Assembly (NCBI RefSeq): GCF_900101445.1
Contig: NZ_FNKE01000001.1
Span: 868,001-932,000 of the forward strand
From: Streptococcus equinus
GTDB lineage: Bacteria; Bacillota; Bacilli; Lactobacillales; Streptococcaceae
DNA: 64,000 nucleotides
Reading direction: 5' to 3'
The stretch's first letter is position 1. Each line of letters begins with the position of its first letter. Under the pieces are notes generated by a model. It was not told the origin of the DNA. It was given only the letters and a program-made list of their open reading frames with translations, and made no database searches. Positions 1-11,500 of the stretch are shown here, piece after piece. A program made the position numbers and the translations under genes.

Positions 1-991
1 TCACGTGACCTGATTGTTCACCACCAAGGTTGTAACCTGATTTACGCATTTCTTCAACAACGTAACGGTCACCAACAGCTGTGATTGCTTTGTTAATCCC
101 TTCGCGGTCAAGTGCTTTGTGGAAACCAAGATTTGACATAACAGTTGTTACGATTGTGTTGTGAGCCAATTGTCCACGTTCAGAAAGGTATTTACCGATG
201 ATGTACATAACTTTATCACCATCAACGATTTCACCATTTTCATCAACGGCAATCAAACGGTCACTGTCACCATCAAATGCAAGACCAACTGCAGCACCTG
301 ATTCTTTAACAAGTTCTTGCAATTGTTCTGGATGAGTTGATCCCACACCATCATTGATGTTAAGACCATCTGGATTTTCACCGATAACTGTAATATCAGC
401 ATCAAGGTCTAGGAAAATATCACGTGCAGATACAGAAGCTGAACCATTTGCTGTATCAAGAGCAACTTTCATACCTTCTAAGCTAATACCTGTTGAGACA
501 AGGAATTTTTCGTATTTACGAAGACCTTCTGGATAATCAACAAGTGTTCCCAAACCATCTGCTGAAGGGCGTGGAAGTGTATCTTCTGGTGCGTCAAGAA
601 GAGCTTCAATTTCCAATTCTTGATCATCAGCCAATTTAAATCCATCACCACCGAAGAATTTAATACCGTTATCTTGAGCAGGGTTGTGACTAGCAGAAAT
701 CATAACACCAGCGCTAGCTTTTTCAGTACGAACAAGGTATGAAACACCTGGAGTTGCTAAAACACCAAGTTTGTATACTTCAATACCTACTGAAAGAAGA
801 CCAGCTACCAAAGCTGATTCGAGCATTTCACCTGAAATACGAGTATCACGTGCTACAAATACTTTTGGACGTCCTGTTTCATGCTGACTAAGAACATAGC
901 CACCAAAGCGTCCTAATTTGAAAGCTAACTCAGGGGTCAACTCAACATTTGCTTCTCCACGAACACCATCTGTTCCAAAATATTTTCCCAT
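1..991 (-). CDS. glmM: Phosphoglucosamine mutase GlmM (partial, C-terminal end outside window)
   Basis: GlmM interconverts glucosamine-6-phosphate and glucosamine-1-phosphate on the cytoplasmic route to UDP-GlcNAc for peptidoglycan. The protein begins [12 protein letters not shown], the usual GlmM start. The phosphoserine loop SASHNP is visible with the catalytic serine at residue 101. About 330 of the roughly 450 residues expected are inside the window; the rest lies left of base 1. It is the third gene of the conserved cdaA-cdaR-glmM cluster, about 110 bp after cdaR. In other Firmicutes GlmM binds and inhibits CdaA, so the linkage is functional as well as positional. Confidence 0.96.
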   Translation of the reverse strand, partial: MGKYFGTDGVRGEANVELTPELAFKLGRFGGYVLSQHETGRPKVFVARDTRISGEMLESALVAGLLSVGIEVYKLGVLATPGVSYLVRTEKASAGVMISASHNPAQDNGIKFFGGDGFKLADDQELEIEALLDAPEDTLPRPSADGLGTLVDYPEGLRKYEKFLVSTGISLEGMKVALDTANGSASVSARDIFLDLDADITVIGENPDGLNINDGVGSTHPEQLQELVKESGAAVGLAFDGDSDRLIAVDENGEIVDGDKVMYIIGKYLSERGQLAHNTIVTTVMSNLGFHKALDREGINKAITAVGDRYVVEEMRKSGYNLGGEQSGHV

Positions 992-1100
992 TATTTTTTT
1001 TAGCGAAAAATTCGCTTCCTCCATTACTAATATTCATTTCCTAAGGACAAGAAACTTGCTTGTCCAATATTCTTTAATATATAGTCCTAGCTATTATGAA

Positions 1101-2057
1101 CTATTTTTTCGTCACTGTCAACTGTACCGTCACTACAGAAGGCTCTACTGCCACGTTATCTGCTGTTAAGTTGACACTCAAATTGGTATCTTTTGTCACA
1201 TTTGAAACATCAACATTAGCAACAACCTCATTAACAGCGTTAAGAGCATCTTGGCTACCAGCAATCGTCACCTGATCTTGACTGAGGCTATAAGAGATAT
1301 TTGATAGTTTATCATTCATTTTTCCAGTCATCTTAACAGTCACAGGAACAGTTTTGGTCAATTTCTTAACTGTCACTTCAAGTCGAGCTTTTGACGGATT
1401 AATGGCACTAGCGAGAATTGTACCATCTGAGGCAACAGCTTGTAGAGCGACACGTCCATTGTAATTGCCGTTTAAGACTTCATTTTCAGGCAATTTAGCA
1501 ACCACATGATCGATTTGATCAATGATTGATTCTGCACTTGTAACTTCTACTTCAGATATGTCGGTTGACACTTTCTTCAGCTCATAGCCTTTGGCAATTT
1601 GATTATCGTCAATGACACCTTGAACATCAAATGTCTTGGTTTTCTTTTTGCCAATAGTCACTGAGATATTGTTCGGTGAAGCTGTCGCTGTAACACCTGA
1701 TGGCAAATTAGTCACCTTAAGAGGCACCGTTTGAGTGCCTTCACCTAAGTTCGACAAGTCAGCAACAACCTTGAAACTTCTCGTGTCACTATTGATTTCA
1801 GAGTCCAATTTAACACGGTTGATTGATGTTAAATAGACCTCCGTTTCATACGAATAACCACTGATAAAATACTTATCGCTATCGTATTTGATATCGATAG
1901 GCACGTTTGTTAGGGTGTGGGTAAAAGTTTCTGTTGCGCCAGATACCTGCGACCCAACATGCGTATAGTTACTTGTTGTGGCAGTCAAAAATAGGAGAAT
2001 GGAAAAGAAAATTGACACAATAACCAACCAGAATTGACTATTGAAAAACTTTTTCAT
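1101..2057 (-). CDS. cdaR: CdaR (YbbR-domain) regulator of diadenylate cyclase
   Basis: This is a 318-residue membrane-anchored protein with one N-terminal transmembrane segment (about residues 8-28), followed by an extracytoplasmic part made of repeated YbbR beta-domains. In Firmicutes CdaR binds CdaA and modulates c-di-AMP synthesis. A longer frame opens at a TTG at 2072, but the ATG at 2057 follows a good GGAGGAAG site and overlaps the cdaA stop as ATGA, so translation is probably coupled. It is the second gene of cdaA-cdaR-glmM. The charged tail ends TVTKK. Confidence 0.93.
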   Translation of the reverse strand: MKKFFNSQFWLVIVSIFFSILLFLTATTSNYTHVGSQVSGATETFTHTLTNVPIDIKYDSDKYFISGYSYETEVYLTSINRVKLDSEINSDTRSFKVVADLSNLGEGTQTVPLKVTNLPSGVTATASPNNISVTIGKKKTKTFDVQGVIDDNQIAKGYELKKVSTDISEVEVTSAESIIDQIDHVVAKLPENEVLNGNYNGRVALQAVASDGTILASAINPSKARLEVTVKKLTKTVPVTVKMTGKMNDKLSNISYSLSQDQVTIAGSQDALNAVNEVVANVDVSNVTKDTNLSVNLTADNVAVEPSVVTVQLTVTKK

Positions 2058-2902
2058 TTTTTCTTCCTCCAAATTTTTTGATACCAGTGCTCTTCTTCCT
2101 CATCTTTTGTAATCAAATGCGTACGAAGAATCGCTTCAAAATTCTCTTTGGTCAAGTCATGTAAAAACTCACCTTTTGACGTGATAGAAATGCCACCAGT
2201 TTCTTCTGAGACAACAATGGTCAAGGCATCTGAGTTTTCTGAAAGGCCAATAGCTGCGCGGTGACGTGTCCCAAATTCCTTTGAAATGGCCATTGACTCA
2301 GACAAAGGAAGGTAAGAACAGGCTGTCGCAATTTTGTTACCGCTAATGATTACCGCACCATCATGCAAAGGTGTGTTTGGAATGAAGATATTAATCAACA
2401 ATTGACTTGAAATATCAGCATCCAAAGGAATCCCTGTAGAAATATATTCTTGCAAAGTTTGCGTGCGCTCGATGGAAATCAAAGCACCAATCTTACGAGG
2501 ACTCATGTAAGCGACTGATTTTACCAAGGCTTCAACCAGTTTTTCTTCGTCGCTAACTTGTTGAGTTTGTGAAAAAACTTGAGTTGAGCGACCAAATTTT
2601 TCAAGACCTGAACGAATCTCAGGAGCAAAGATAACAACACACGCAATAACACCGTATGTGATAACTTGATTCATCAAATAAGAAATTGTCGTAAAGCCAA
2701 TCCACTCGGCGACAAATTTCAAAATGATAAAGAAGACAACCCCTTGAATCAAGGACATAATCTTCGTGCCCGCTAAGGCTTTTATTAAACGATAAATAAA
2801 ATATGCTACGATTAAAATATCTAGTAAATGAACAACAATAGTCCATGGATTTTCAACTAAAGTTGCCCAGAATTTGGCATCAATAGCCGCTAAATTACTC
2901 AT
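2054..2902 (-). CDS. cdaA: Diadenylate cyclase CdaA
   Basis: CdaA condenses two ATP into cyclic di-AMP, which controls potassium and osmolyte uptake and wall homeostasis. It has 282 residues: three N-terminal membrane segments (about residues 20-95), then the DAC domain with the DGA motif at 181-183 and the RHR motif at 213-215. It heads the cdaA-cdaR-glmM operon. Its promoter appears to be an extended -10 (TGG then TATAAT, read on the minus strand at 2944-2952), back to back with that of murT. A candidate c-di-AMP pathway phosphodiesterase (pde2) lies at the other end of the window. Confidence 0.96.
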   Translation of the reverse strand: MSNLAAIDAKFWATLVENPWTIVVHLLDILIVAYFIYRLIKALAGTKIMSLIQGVVFFIILKFVAEWIGFTTISYLMNQVITYGVIACVVIFAPEIRSGLEKFGRSTQVFSQTQQVSDEEKLVEALVKSVAYMSPRKIGALISIERTQTLQEYISTGIPLDADISSQLLINIFIPNTPLHDGAVIISGNKIATACSYLPLSESMAISKEFGTRHRAAIGLSENSDALTIVVSEETGGISITSKGEFLHDLTKENFEAILRTHLITKDEEEEHWYQKIWRKKK

Positions 2903-2943
2903 ACATACATCTCTTTTCTCTAACTAAATAAAACTACCTTTCT

Positions 2944-3001
2944 ATTATACCACTTTTAAAACAGATTTTCTTTATTCGAATATTCCTTTTTGTGGTACAA
3001 T
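2944..3001. promoter_or_regulatory. Divergent extended -10 promoters for cdaA and murT
   Basis: The minus strand carries TGG-TATAAT (hexamer 2944-2949) for cdaA. The plus strand carries TGTGG-TACAAT (hexamer 2996-3001) for murT. Neither has a convincing -35 box at 16-18 bp, so both look like extended -10 promoters. The murT hexamer ends only 6 bp before the murT ATG. Confidence 0.6.
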
Positions 3002-3007
3002 ATTCCT

Positions 3008-4351
3008 ATGAAAGTAAACACATTAATGGGAATTACGGCTGGTAAAGCAGCTCACGCCATTCTCTCAAAAATGGGACGTGGCTCAACCTTGCCTGGAAAA
3101 ATCGCCCTCAAATTCGACAAAGACATTTTAGATACGATTGCCAAAGATTATGAGATTGTTGTTGTCACTGGTACAAACGGAAAAACCCTCACAACCGCTT
3201 TGACAGTAGGCATTTTGCGTGAAGCTTTTGGTGAAATCGTGACAAACCCTAGTGGGGCTAACATGATTACCGGAATCACATCGACATTCTTAACAGCTAA
3301 AAGAGCAAAATCAGGTAAAAAGATTGCTGTGCTAGAAATTGATGAGGCTAGCCTTCCAAAAATCACAGAATACATCACTCCAAGTCTTTTTGTCTTCACA
3401 AATATTTTCCGTGACCAAATGGACCGTTATGGTGAAATCTATACAACTTATCAAATGATTTTGGATGGTGCTGCTAAAGCTCCAAATGCAACTATCCTAG
3501 CTAATGGAGATAGCCCGCTCTTCAATTCAACAAACGTCATCAATCCAGTCAAATACTATGGCTTTGATACTGAAAAACATGCGCCTGAATTGGCACACTA
3601 CAACACTGAAGGTATCTTGTGCCCACAATGCCAAAGCATCTTGAAGTACAAACTCAACACTTATGCTAACCTTGGTGATTACGTTTGTGAAAGTTGCGGT
3701 TTCCACCGTCCAGAACTTGATTATGCTTTGACAGATTTGACAAAAATCACAAATACAACATCTGAATTTGTCATCGATGGGCAAGACTACAAGATTAACG
3801 TTGGTGGTCTTTACAACATTTACAATGCCCTTGCTGCTGTATCTGTTGCTGAATTCTTCGGCGTTTCTCCTGAAAAAATCAAAGCCGGATTTGACAAGAG
3901 TCGTGCTGTCTTCGGTCGCCAAGAAACCTTCAAAATTGGTGACAAATCATGTACTTTGGTTCTTATTAAGAACCCAGTTGGTGCTAGCCAAGCCCTTGAC
4001 ATGATTAAGTTGGCGCCGTACCCATTCACACTATCAGTTCTACTTAATGCCAACTACGCTGACGGAATTGATACCAGCTGGATTTGGGATGCTAACTTTG
4101 AATCTATCTTAGATATGGATATTCCACAAGCCTTTGCTGGAGGCGTGCGCCACTCTGAAATTGCACGTCGCTTACGTGTCACTGGTTACGATGAAGATAA
4201 AATTACAGAAGCTGAAAGCTTAGAAGATATCATGGCTTTGATTGAAGCTCAACCAACTGACCATGCTTATATCTTAGCGACTTACACAGCCATGCTTCAA
4301 TTCCGCGAAATCTTAGCGAGTCGTCACGCTGTTGGAAAGGAGATGAACTAA
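3008..4351 (+). CDS. murT: Lipid II isoglutaminyl synthase, MurT subunit
   Basis: MurT works with GatD to amidate the D-Glu of lipid II to D-isoglutamine, needed for efficient cross-linking in streptococci. It is a Mur-ligase-like protein of 447 residues with the ATP loop TGTNGKT (G55-T60) and the typical MurT zinc ribbon, cysteines 205/208 and 227/230 (CPQC and CESC). The open frame extends to a TTG at 2990, but that codon lies inside the predicted -10 region. ATG 3008 gives the family N-terminus. No ribosome binding site precedes this ATG, which may be leaderless. gatD follows at 1 bp. Confidence 0.96.
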   Translation: MKVNTLMGITAGKAAHAILSKMGRGSTLPGKIALKFDKDILDTIAKDYEIVVVTGTNGKTLTTALTVGILREAFGEIVTNPSGANMITGITSTFLTAKRAKSGKKIAVLEIDEASLPKITEYITPSLFVFTNIFRDQMDRYGEIYTTYQMILDGAAKAPNATILANGDSPLFNSTNVINPVKYYGFDTEKHAPELAHYNTEGILCPQCQSILKYKLNTYANLGDYVCESCGFHRPELDYALTDLTKITNTTSEFVIDGQDYKINVGGLYNIYNALAAVSVAEFFGVSPEKIKAGFDKSRAVFGRQETFKIGDKSCTLVLIKNPVGASQALDMIKLAPYPFTLSVLLNANYADGIDTSWIWDANFESILDMDIPQAFAGGVRHSEIARRLRVTGYDEDKITEAESLEDIMALIEAQPTDHAYILATYTAMLQFREILASRHAVGKEMN

Positions 4352-4352
4352 A

Positions 4353-5141
4353 ATGACTTATACTTCACTACAATCTCCTGCAAATAAAGAATATCAATAC
4401 GAATTAAACGTTGCTCACCTATACGGTAACCTTATGAATACCTACGGTGACAATGGTAACATCCTCATGATGAAATACGTCGGTGAAAAACTAGGTGCTA
4501 AAATGACCTTTGATATCGTGTCACTTGGTGATAGCTTTGATGCCGATTACTATGATATGGCTTTCTTTGGTGGCGGGCAAGACTACGAACAATCAATCGT
4601 CGCTAAAGACCTGCCAGGCAAAAAAGAAGCCATTGCTGATTTCATCAACAAAGACAAAGTTATGCTTGCAATCTGTGGTGGTTTCCAACTTCTAGGTCAA
4701 TACTACGTCCAAGCAAACGGTGAAAAAATTGATGGTCTTGGTGTCATGGGACACTACACTCTAAGCCAAAATAATAACCGCTTTATCGGTGATATCAAAA
4801 TTCACAATGATGAATTTAACGAAACTTATTACGGTTTTGAAAATCACCAAGGACGTACCTTCCTTTCAGAAGATGAAAAACCACTTGGAACATGTGTTTA
4901 CGGAAATGGTAATAATAAAGAAGACGGCACTGAAGGCGTTCATTACAAAAACGTCTATGGTAGCTACTTCCACGGACCAATTCTTTCACGTAATGCTAAC
5001 TTGGCTTATCGCCTCGTAACCACAGCCCTGAAAAACAAATATGGTTCTAATATTACACTACCAAGTTATAACGACATCCTTTCAAAAGAAGTCGCTGAAG
5101 AGTATGCCGATACTAAGAGCAAAGCTGAATTTGAAAAATAA
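4353..5141 (+). CDS. gatD: Lipid II isoglutaminyl synthase, glutaminase subunit GatD
   Basis: GatD releases ammonia from glutamine and passes it to MurT. It has 262 residues of class I glutamine amidotransferase (CobB/CobQ-like) fold, with nucleophile C108 in [11 protein letters not shown] and a later FHGP histidine. The start codon lies 1 bp after the murT TAA, and the binding site GGAAAGGAG lies inside the murT end, so the pair is translationally coupled. The length matches the family (about 260). A strong hairpin terminator follows. Confidence 0.96.
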   Translation: MTYTSLQSPANKEYQYELNVAHLYGNLMNTYGDNGNILMMKYVGEKLGAKMTFDIVSLGDSFDADYYDMAFFGGGQDYEQSIVAKDLPGKKEAIADFINKDKVMLAICGGFQLLGQYYVQANGEKIDGLGVMGHYTLSQNNNRFIGDIKIHNDEFNETYYGFENHQGRTFLSEDEKPLGTCVYGNGNNKEDGTEGVHYKNVYGSYFHGPILSRNANLAYRLVTTALKNKYGSNITLPSYNDILSKEVAEEYADTKSKAEFEK

Positions 5142-5150
5142 GATTTTACA

Positions 5151-5185
5151 AAAAATGCTTGAAGAAACTCTCTTCAAGCATTTTT
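5151..5185 (+). terminator. Rho-independent terminator after gatD
   Basis: Perfect 15-bp arms (AAAAATGCTTGAAGA and its complement) around a 5-nt loop, ending in a T run. Confidence 0.9.
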
Positions 5186-5254
5186 ATAATCTCTTTTGTG
5201 TTCACTTAACTAAGCTATCTTATCGACAAGATGTCAATACATTTTTTTAAGCAC

Positions 5255-5284
5255 AAAAAAACCTTAGCCTAAGCTAAGGTTTTT
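5255..5284 (-). terminator. Terminator of eno, bidirectional in form
   Basis: AAAACCTTAGC and GCTAAGGTTTT arms around a short loop, with A and T runs on both sides. It sits 20 bp beyond the eno stop and can also back up the gatD terminator. Confidence 0.88.
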
Positions 5285-5303
5285 AACTTGATATAATCAA
5301 AGA

Positions 5304-6673
<1,370 letters not shown>

Positions 6674-6750
6674 ATAAAAACGAGAAATTTTGAAAATCGC
6701 TACCAACTTTCATAGCTTTTCACAGTTTTCAATAACAAAACAGCCCAAAT

Positions 6751-6779
6751 CTGACAGTTTAGTAAATTTAACTTATAAT
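6751..6779 (+). promoter_or_regulatory. Promoter of the DUF1694 gene
   Basis: CTGACA (6751-6756), exactly 17 bp, then a perfect TATAAT (6774-6779), 29 bp before the ATG at 6809. Confidence 0.82.
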
Positions 6780-6808
6780 GATTGTAAGAACATATGGAGG
6801 GTCCTGCT

Positions 6809-7258
6809 ATGACTGATTTAGAAAATAAAGTTTTACAAGCCGCAACAGGCGAAAAACGCTTAAATCCTGATGAACAACGTCTTTATTTTGGAACTTTTGC
6901 CGAACGTGTCGTCTTATCAATTCCTCTTGAAGATAGTCGTTTTGAAGAAGTTAAAAATCGTTTTAGTGATATTTTAGGACAATTAGCTAAACAATACGAC
7001 ACAATATTAGTTAAAATTTCTCCAAAGCTCTCCGTCTCAAACCAAATGTTTTACATGAAGATTGCTCAAGACAAAAATATTCAAGCGACCATTGTTGATG
7101 AGAAGAATGCTCAATCACCTTACGGCATTATCGTTCATTCAACCAAGGCTGAAAATGTAGCTAATCCTCTACTATCTGAACAATTTCCGGCTACAGCTGA
7201 AAAACCAAAAGAAGCCCCTAAAAAAGGCTTCTGGTCAAAATTATTTAACAAGGATTAA
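6809..7258 (+). CDS. DUF1694 (YueI-family) protein of unknown function
   Basis: A 149-residue soluble protein matching the YueI/DUF1694 family of Firmicutes, whose role is not known. It has no membrane segment or signal peptide. The final part is lysine- and proline-rich and ends GFWSKLFNKD, a possible amphipathic tail. The frame is open from an ATG at 6794, but that ATG overlaps the ribosome binding site GGAGG; the ATG at 6809 has correct spacing. The stop overlaps the stop of the convergent glycerate kinase gene by 4 bp, with no terminator between them. Confidence 0.85.
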   Translation: MTDLENKVLQAATGEKRLNPDEQRLYFGTFAERVVLSIPLEDSRFEEVKNRFSDILGQLAKQYDTILVKISPKLSVSNQMFYMKIAQDKNIQATIVDEKNAQSPYGIIVHSTKAENVANPLLSEQFPATAEKPKEAPKKGFWSKLFNKD

Positions 7259-8370
7259 AATCTAGTAAAGCTTAGTAAATTTCCAATATTTTGGGCGGTG
7301 CGTTCCAGATTTTGCTCAGCTTTATCAAGGGTATTTTCCAAAGTATCAACGTCAGCAATTATCGGAAAGGCTGCCTGAATGTTAGAAATCGGGAAACTTG
7401 GCAAATCATCTTTGAGGCTACCGCAGATGGCAATGACTAATTTACCACGAGGCGTGCGCTGAGCTAGACCAACAGGAGCTTTCCCTGAAAGACTTTGCTT
7501 ATCCATTCGTCCTTCGCCGACAACAACGATATCAGCTTTTTGAACACGTTGGTCAAAATCAAGCATGTCAAGAACAGCATCAATGCCAGAAATGATTTGA
7601 CCTCCAGCAAAGGCTGCTAAGCCCGCTGCCATTCCGCCACCTGCTCCCGCTCCAGCCAAATCCAAAACGGCTGGGAAAAAAGTTTGGTAAAATCTTTCCA
7701 TATCTTTATCAACGCTTGCAAAGTCATCTTTTGCAAGCCCTTTTTGTCCTCCAAAAATATAGGTTGCCCCATTTGGACCACATAGAGGATTTGTCACGTC
7801 AGTGATGACTGTCACCTTCGTTTGAGATAAATCCCAACGACAGCTTTCATAAGAAACCATGGTAATATCACCAAGGTGTTCGCCAACCGCTTCGACTTCA
7901 TGACCTGTTTTGTCAAAGAAACGATAGCCAAGACCTGCTGCCATACCTAGACCACCATCATTGGTTGAACTGCCTCCAACACCAATCATGATTTCTTCGA
8001 CACCAAGATCAACCAAATGACCGATCATTTCACCAACGCCTTTTGTCGTAAGGGTTAATGGGCTACGCTGATCAGTTGGCACCTTTTCCAAACCACAGAT
8101 GTCTGCCATTTCAAAAACAGCCAAGCGACCGTTAGTCGCATAATGGGCTTCAACAGGTTGACCAAATGCGCCTGTTACCGTGTGACTTTCACGTTTTAAG
8201 TGAAGACCGTCAGTCAAAGCTTCTAAGGTTCCTTCACCACCATCACCAACGGGCATTAAATCAAAAGTAGCATTTGGCAAAGCTTTTCGAAAACCTTTTT
8301 GAACAGCTTTTGCAACTTCAAGTGCTGATAGACTTTCTTTGAATGAATCAGGTGCGATTAATATATGCAT
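7255..8370 (-). CDS. glxK: Glycerate kinase (type 1, GlxK/GarK family)
   Basis: Phosphorylates glycerate with ATP, giving phosphoglycerate for glycolysis. The 371 residues begin MHILIAPDSFKESLSA and carry PVGDGGEGT and GVGGSSTNDGG, all typical of this kinase family. The start is an ATG behind GGGGGAG. A TATAAT-type -10 is visible about 35 bp upstream. It is monocistronic, between the amylopullulanase terminator and the convergent DUF1694 gene, whose last 4 bp it overlaps. No glycerate-forming genes lie nearby, so its metabolic source is not shown here. Confidence 0.92.
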   Translation of the reverse strand: MHILIAPDSFKESLSALEVAKAVQKGFRKALPNATFDLMPVGDGGEGTLEALTDGLHLKRESHTVTGAFGQPVEAHYATNGRLAVFEMADICGLEKVPTDQRSPLTLTTKGVGEMIGHLVDLGVEEIMIGVGGSSTNDGGLGMAAGLGYRFFDKTGHEVEAVGEHLGDITMVSYESCRWDLSQTKVTVITDVTNPLCGPNGATYIFGGQKGLAKDDFASVDKDMERFYQTFFPAVLDLAGAGAGGGMAAGLAAFAGGQIISGIDAVLDMLDFDQRVQKADIVVVGEGRMDKQSLSGKAPVGLAQRTPRGKLVIAICGSLKDDLPSFPISNIQAAFPIIADVDTLENTLDKAEQNLERTAQNIGNLLSFTRF

Positions 8371-8454
8371 AGTACCAACTCCCCCTTACAATTCTTACTA
8401 CTATTATATAATTTTTTAAAGGAAAGAGGTTACAAAAACATTAATACAAAGCAA

Positions 8455-8483
8455 AACTCCCCTTCGGTTTTAGAAGAGGAGTT
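8455..8483 (-). terminator. Terminator of the amylopullulanase gene
   Basis: Arms AACTCCTCTTC and GAAGGGGAGTT with one G-U pair and a 7-nt loop; the following T run is short. Confidence 0.7.
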
Positions 8484-8513
8484 CTTTGTATAAGGAAAGT
8501 AAGATATTAAATG

Positions 8514-11500
8514 TTAGTGACTTTTTTGACGTCTTTTTACTTCTAACACTGCTAGACTAGCAAGACTTAGAAGACCAACAAACGTTAGAGTTTTACTATC
8601 TTTTTGACCAGTTTCTGGCAAGGTAACCGTACTATTTTCAGCAACAGCAACTTTTTGAAGGTCAGAAAGGACTCGAGAAGCAGATTGATTTTGGACTGCA
8701 GTCTGAGTTTTGGCTGGCGCTGCAGCTTGCACCGCTTGATTAGAATTTGCTAGCACTTCAGTTTTTGCCACTTGGTCTTGATAAACAATGCCATATTGGC
8801 TGAAGTGGTCAACATCGAAGATGACGAATTTAACGACTTGTCCAGCCACTAACTTGCTAACTTCTCTAAAGGCTAGAAGTTGCGGTTGGGCATTTTCTGG
8901 AAGATAGAAAACTTCTGCGACAGCTTTTCCAGCATCAATTGGTAAGATGACTTGATCTTTTTGAGTTGTGCTAACAACATGACCGTTTGCATCCTCTGTC
9001 TCGATATCATACAAATCATAATCTTTACCTTGCAAAACTTTTGGTGTTTGGCTGTCATTTGTTTCTTTGTGATGAACTTCAATCTGTGTAATCTCTTCAC
9101 GTTCACCTGGAGCTAAAATGACACTTACGCCACTTGCTTGGTCATAAAGAGTACGTTCTGTTTCTGCAGTTGCCTTTCTCAAACGTAGGATTGTCGCTGT
9201 TAGCGGATTAAGGGTAATACTGTTTTCCGTAAACGCCACACCATTTGGATTCAAGATTGCATCGACACCTGCAGTATCAGCGTCAGCAAGAACTTCTCCA
9301 TGAAGAAGAGCTTTGTAATCATCTGACAAGACAAACTCACGCGCTTTGCTGTCGGCATTAACAAAGACTGCATAGATATCACCATTACTTGCTTGTGTTT
9401 GGTAAGCGATAATCAAATCTTCTTGACCAACTCCGTTTTCGTTTGGAATGGTGATGAGTTTGACCTTGCTATCAACATCAGCTTTTGTCTTAAGGGTAAA
9501 GGCATCTGTTGAGCGACGAAGGGCAATTAAGCCTTTGGTATAAGCTTGTGTTTTAGCATTTTCTGGGTAAGCCTTGCTGTCAGTTGCTTTTGCCCAATCA
9601 AAATGATTAATAGCATCCGTCGAATCGTAAGAATCACTGATAAAGTAAGGATATTCAAACGGTGTACCATCTGCATTTGTTAGCAAATCTGATTTTGCTG
9701 GGACTTGATCAGCTGCTACTGGTGTCTTATAAGCTTCATCACGGAATTGTTTGGTACGACCATATTCTTGTCCTGAATGGATGAAGGCTGTTCCTTGGGA
9801 AGTCAAGATAATAAGATTTCCCAAACGTTGACGACGTAAAATTTCAGCTTCATTTTCTGCTACTGATGGGTCTTTGTGAATTGATTTAGCAATAATATCG
9901 TGAAGGGTTAGATTATCATGAGCTGCAATGTATTGAATCACGTCACCTGGATCGTCAGCAGTAAAATTATTTGGCTGAGCCTTAATGCTATTAAAGAGCT
10001 CTTGCAAATTTTTAACCCCACCTGTAATAAAGCATGGTGTACCTTCGCTTGGATACCCTGATTTAAGGAGATTACGAATATCATCAGAGAATGAAGCCAC
10101 ACTATCTGTGTGTGCCATCCAAGTTTGGTCAGCAGGTTGACGGCTATCATTGGCATCACCAGCATAAGTAATCCAACCTTCACCAAGCATGATAACATTT
10201 GGATTCAAAGATTTCGCTTTGTCATAAGCCATTTGAACAGTCTCAGCATCTAAGTCACCCATCATATCAAAACGGAAACCATCCACTTTAAATTCTTCTG
10301 TCCAATAGGCAATTGAATCAAGCACCATGCGACGTGTCATATAGTGAGTTGTTCCTGGGCGACCACCACCAAAGCTTGTCTTAGCCTTGCCATCTGCTTC
10401 CATGAAGTGATAATAATTTGGTTCCAAATCTTCAAGAATAGCAAGGTCAGCTGTGTGATTATAAACGACGTCTAGGATAATTCCCATGCCACGTTTGTGA
10501 ATTTCATTAATTAAGTTTTTAAATTCTTCAATACGTTTTGCTGGGTCAGCAGGATTTTCAGAGTACATTCCTGTCAACGCAAAGTAACTTTGTGGGTCAT
10601 AACCCCAGTTGTAGTTTGTATTACTTGAGGCATAATCTGTTAAGCGCTTGTTATTTATCACTTCGTTAACGTAGTAATAACTCATAACAGGAAGCAATTG
10701 AATATGAGTGACACCTAGGCTTTGAAGATAATCCAATTTCTCAGCAAATGCCGCAAAGGTACCAAATTGATTGCGAAGTTCTTCTGAAATGGCTGTATCT
10801 GACGTAAAGTCACGCACATGCGCTTCATAGATAATAGCATCTTCACGATCTTTATAGCCCTTGATATCCGCATAAGTCAAGTCTTGATTGCCAATAGCGC
10901 TAGTATCAACAATAGCTGCCTTAGCCACTTTATAAGATGGATCAGTTCCAATCAAATCACTATTCCACTCAGCTAATGATTTAGCATAAGGGTCAAGTGC
11001 TAGAACAGTCTCTTTTCCGCGAGTGATTTCATAATGGTAATAATAACCACGATAATCACTAACCCCTAAACCAAGACTTGGTGTTAGGCTAGCTGACCAT
11101 TGACCTTTATCCCCTTTAGTCATAGCGATTTTGCCAACGACTTTGGTTTGGTCATCCTTATCATAAAGAACAACAGAAACGCTATCTGCACTTGGTGACC
11201 AAACGGTCAAATCAACACGCGCTCCATTATCAAAAACACGCGCTCCTAAATCACCATCGTAGGCATATTTAGAATCTGTGTATTGCCAACTTTGCTGTGC
11301 CTGGTATTGATCACCATTGTAGCTTACTGTATAGAGACCGTCACTTGAAAAATCACCTGTGATAGTAACTTTATTGCTTGCCTTATCGAGAGTAATATCT
11401 GTAATCGCAACAGCATTGCCAGCCTTATCAGTCACTTTAAGATTTTCTAGGAGTTCAGCTTTATCGGCGTCTGCTAGATTGCTGATAACAGCGACAAGTT

